Positions 51,634 to 53,114 of a stretch of DNA of 53,114 nucleotides are shown in pieces. Both the position numbers and the translations under genes were made by a program. Within the stretch, counting starts at the first letter, position 1, and each line of letters begins with the position of its first letter. The notes beneath the pieces are model-generated. The model was given only the letters and a program-made list of their open reading frames with translations, made no database searches and had not been told where the DNA came from. This DNA comes from Trachelipus rathkii (lineage: Eukaryota; Arthropoda; Malacostraca; Isopoda; Trachelipodidae). Location: NCBI GenBank assembly GCA_015478945.1, contig JABUQX010097217.1, positions 1-53,114 of the forward strand, given 5' to 3'.

Positions 51634-52909
51634 ATGGCAGTCTTTCTTAAACAATTTAATTTAAGTTTTGAAATAAAATCTGATGAACTTCAATTAGATG
51701 CAAAAAGTAGAATCCTTAAAAATACTTGTATTGAATTAATAGCAGAATCTGTAGAGTCAGATAAAATACAGCAGTGGCTTACATTAATATTAAAGCCATA
51801 TTATGATTTTTAAAAAGTGACATTTCAATATACATGAATATGAACCAAAGATTAGACCACAAGATAGTGCTAGTAATATATCGAGTAGTAAAGAAAGTAT
51901 ATCTAGTTCAAAAAATTAAATAGCCCAATCAATTGTTGCTCGAAATTGAAAAAAGTAAAATAAAATTACAAGAAATCAACATAGCGATTTTCAAACGAAA
52001 GGGAACAAGCAAAATTTAGATTTGTACCAACAAAGTAGTCATATAAAAATATGCAGGTAGAACATAAAAAATTGAACAAAAATTAGAAGTCCAATTTTCA
52101 GTATTAGCGATACCTTGTGAAAAATGAAAATAAAAATGTCAAATTTTTCAGAAACTAAAATAAAAAGTATAGGTAAATAACAATCAGGAGTCTAAATTAG
52201 TAGAAATTTTAAAACAAAGGTTAGAAGAGTATTAATAATCCTCTTCCTATATGTGAACCAGAGAAATATTTTCTGGAAAGATCCAACTAAATTTAAAGAT
52301 TTATGCTAGTTTTTAAAACTAATTAGAAGAAAATGTGAAAATGAAATGAAACAGCCTTTCCTATTTAATCAAGTCATACAGAAGGTAAGCAAAAAATATA
52401 CGTAAGAAGTTGACTGCATTTAGATGAAAATATAAGTTATAAAAACGCAGTAGAAAAACTCGAGAAACATTATGGAAATGAACAGTTATTGCAAATACAT
52501 ATTTGAAAAAGTTAGAAGACTGGAATGAAATTAAGATGAAGATGGTGAAGCCATGGCAGAATTTTCTTTGTTTTAGATGCTATTAATAATGCAATGGGAA
52601 ATATTACTCCTTTAAATGAATTGAATTCTATTGGTGCTATTTATAGAATAGTTAAAAAACTTCCCTAAAAGCAGCGTGATAAGTAGAAATAAAGTTGATA
52701 GTAAGTATGAAGAAAATAAAAAGGTAAATTTTAGTACATTTACAAAGTTTGTTGAAAAAGAAGCAAGAATCATGAATACACCTCTATTTGGAGAACTTGG
52801 CATTGGTACAAAACCCAAACAAGCCAAATTACAAAGTGAAAAAGATAATAATAATAATAATGAAATAATAATAATAATAATGAAATAATAATAATAATAA
52901 TAATAATAA

Positions 52910-52942
<33 letters not shown>

Positions 52943-53114
52943 TAATAATAATAATAAAATAATATAATAATTAATAAATATATAATAATAAATGGAATAA
53001 CTAATATGACAATAAAAGGAATTAATGGTAGTGGTAAAAGTAGTGTAATAATAATATAAATCACAGTTTTGCAATTTTTGTAAAAAGACAATCATAGTAT
53101 AATTAAAAGCAAAA
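51634..53114 (+). pseudogene. Degenerate Bel/Pao-like gag with DUF1759-type region and start of a zinc knuckle (right-arm copy, partial)
   Basis: A 59-codon ATG frame (51,634-51,813) is followed by frames broken every ~50-100 bp. From ~52,440 the pieces read VEKLEKHYGNEQ, then LDAINNAMGNITPLNELNSI, then VKKLP, and then in the frame 52,676-52,888 NKVDSKYEENKKVNFSTFTK and FVEKEARIMNTPLFGELG. Their order and wording match the DUF1759-type region of Bel/Pao Gag-like proteins (..AVEKLE..yG....LN.L.....L..IV.KLP...R.KW...V.......tF.dfv.FvEKEAr..n.P.FG). An AAT repeat follows, then FCNFCKK with NH downstream (~53,064-53,090), probably the first CCHC knuckle. It continues beyond the window. Confidence 0.6.
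52846..52985. repeat. (AAT)n tract inside the gag-like sequence
   Basis: AAT/AATA units encode Asn/Ile runs in the gag frame and were retained as a mirror TTA tract at 12,170-12,310. Long Ile/Leu/Tyr frames on the minus strand here are artefacts of this repeat. Confidence 0.9.

Larger units (their letters stand above)
34262..53114 (-). repeat. Right arm of the giant inverted duplication
   Basis: Reverse-complement partner of ~12,000-33,775, with all shared blocks in mirror order. The arm reaches the window edge still matching (~53,075 pairs with ~12,050), so its true end is unseen. Sums of paired coordinates drift between ~65,100 and ~68,500, because microsatellites and some blocks differ in length between arms. 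Right-only or much longer here: the TA array 37,765-37,858, a polypyrimidine stretch at 40,868-41,060, GATA repeats at 47,410-47,880 and the TA array 49,811-50,030. Confidence 0.85.

Overview
This is animal-type nuclear DNA with no host gene that I can recognise. It is very AT-rich, loaded with (TA)n and (TTA)n microsatellites, and full of retroelement debris: a zinc-knuckle LTR element, Penelope-like reverse transcriptase with a GIY-YIG endonuclease, a Bel/Pao-like gag and hAT-like ends. That mix suggests an invertebrate, for example a crustacean or a mollusc. The species cannot be fixed from the sequence, and no rRNA, tRNA or CRISPR array is visible.

Layout, left flank. 1-3212 is the 3' part of an LTR retrotransposon: a gag-like protein with six CCHC knuckles, a charged linker, a candidate OTU-type cysteine protease domain, a polypurine tract and a ~1 kb LTR. 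3589-6860 is a ~295-bp satellite, first forward and then inverted. 6958-9118 is a wilderness of TA, TTA and CT repeats around a hAT-like MITE (7391-8389). 9119-11380 has no recognisable gene.

Layout, main structure. From about 12,000 to the window end (53,114) the sequence is one giant inverted duplication: a left arm ~12,000-33,775, an unmatched spacer ~33,776-34,261, and a right arm ~34,262-53,114 that probably continues past the window. At least a dozen unrelated blocks occur in mirror order. From the outside in these are Bel/Pao-like gag, a TTA/AAT tract, a ~230-bp satellite, an AT-core palindrome, a hAT-end-like hairpin, Penelope RT, Penelope C-terminus with GIY-YIG, and a 60-bp block next to the centre. 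Within each arm the two halves of the Penelope-like element lie head to head.

Reading quality. In the first ~7 kb, open frames run for 160-280 codons with only two frameshifts. Inside the inverted duplication every recognisable coding motif is broken every few tens of bases by one-base indels, and the breaks differ between the arms. This looks more like uncorrected long-read sequence, possibly a fold-back or chimeric read, than ordinary gene decay. However, some blocks, such as a GATA array and a polypyrimidine tract, appear in only one arm, so a real diverged palindrome is not excluded. I see no cooperating gene system; all coding remnants belong to mobile elements.
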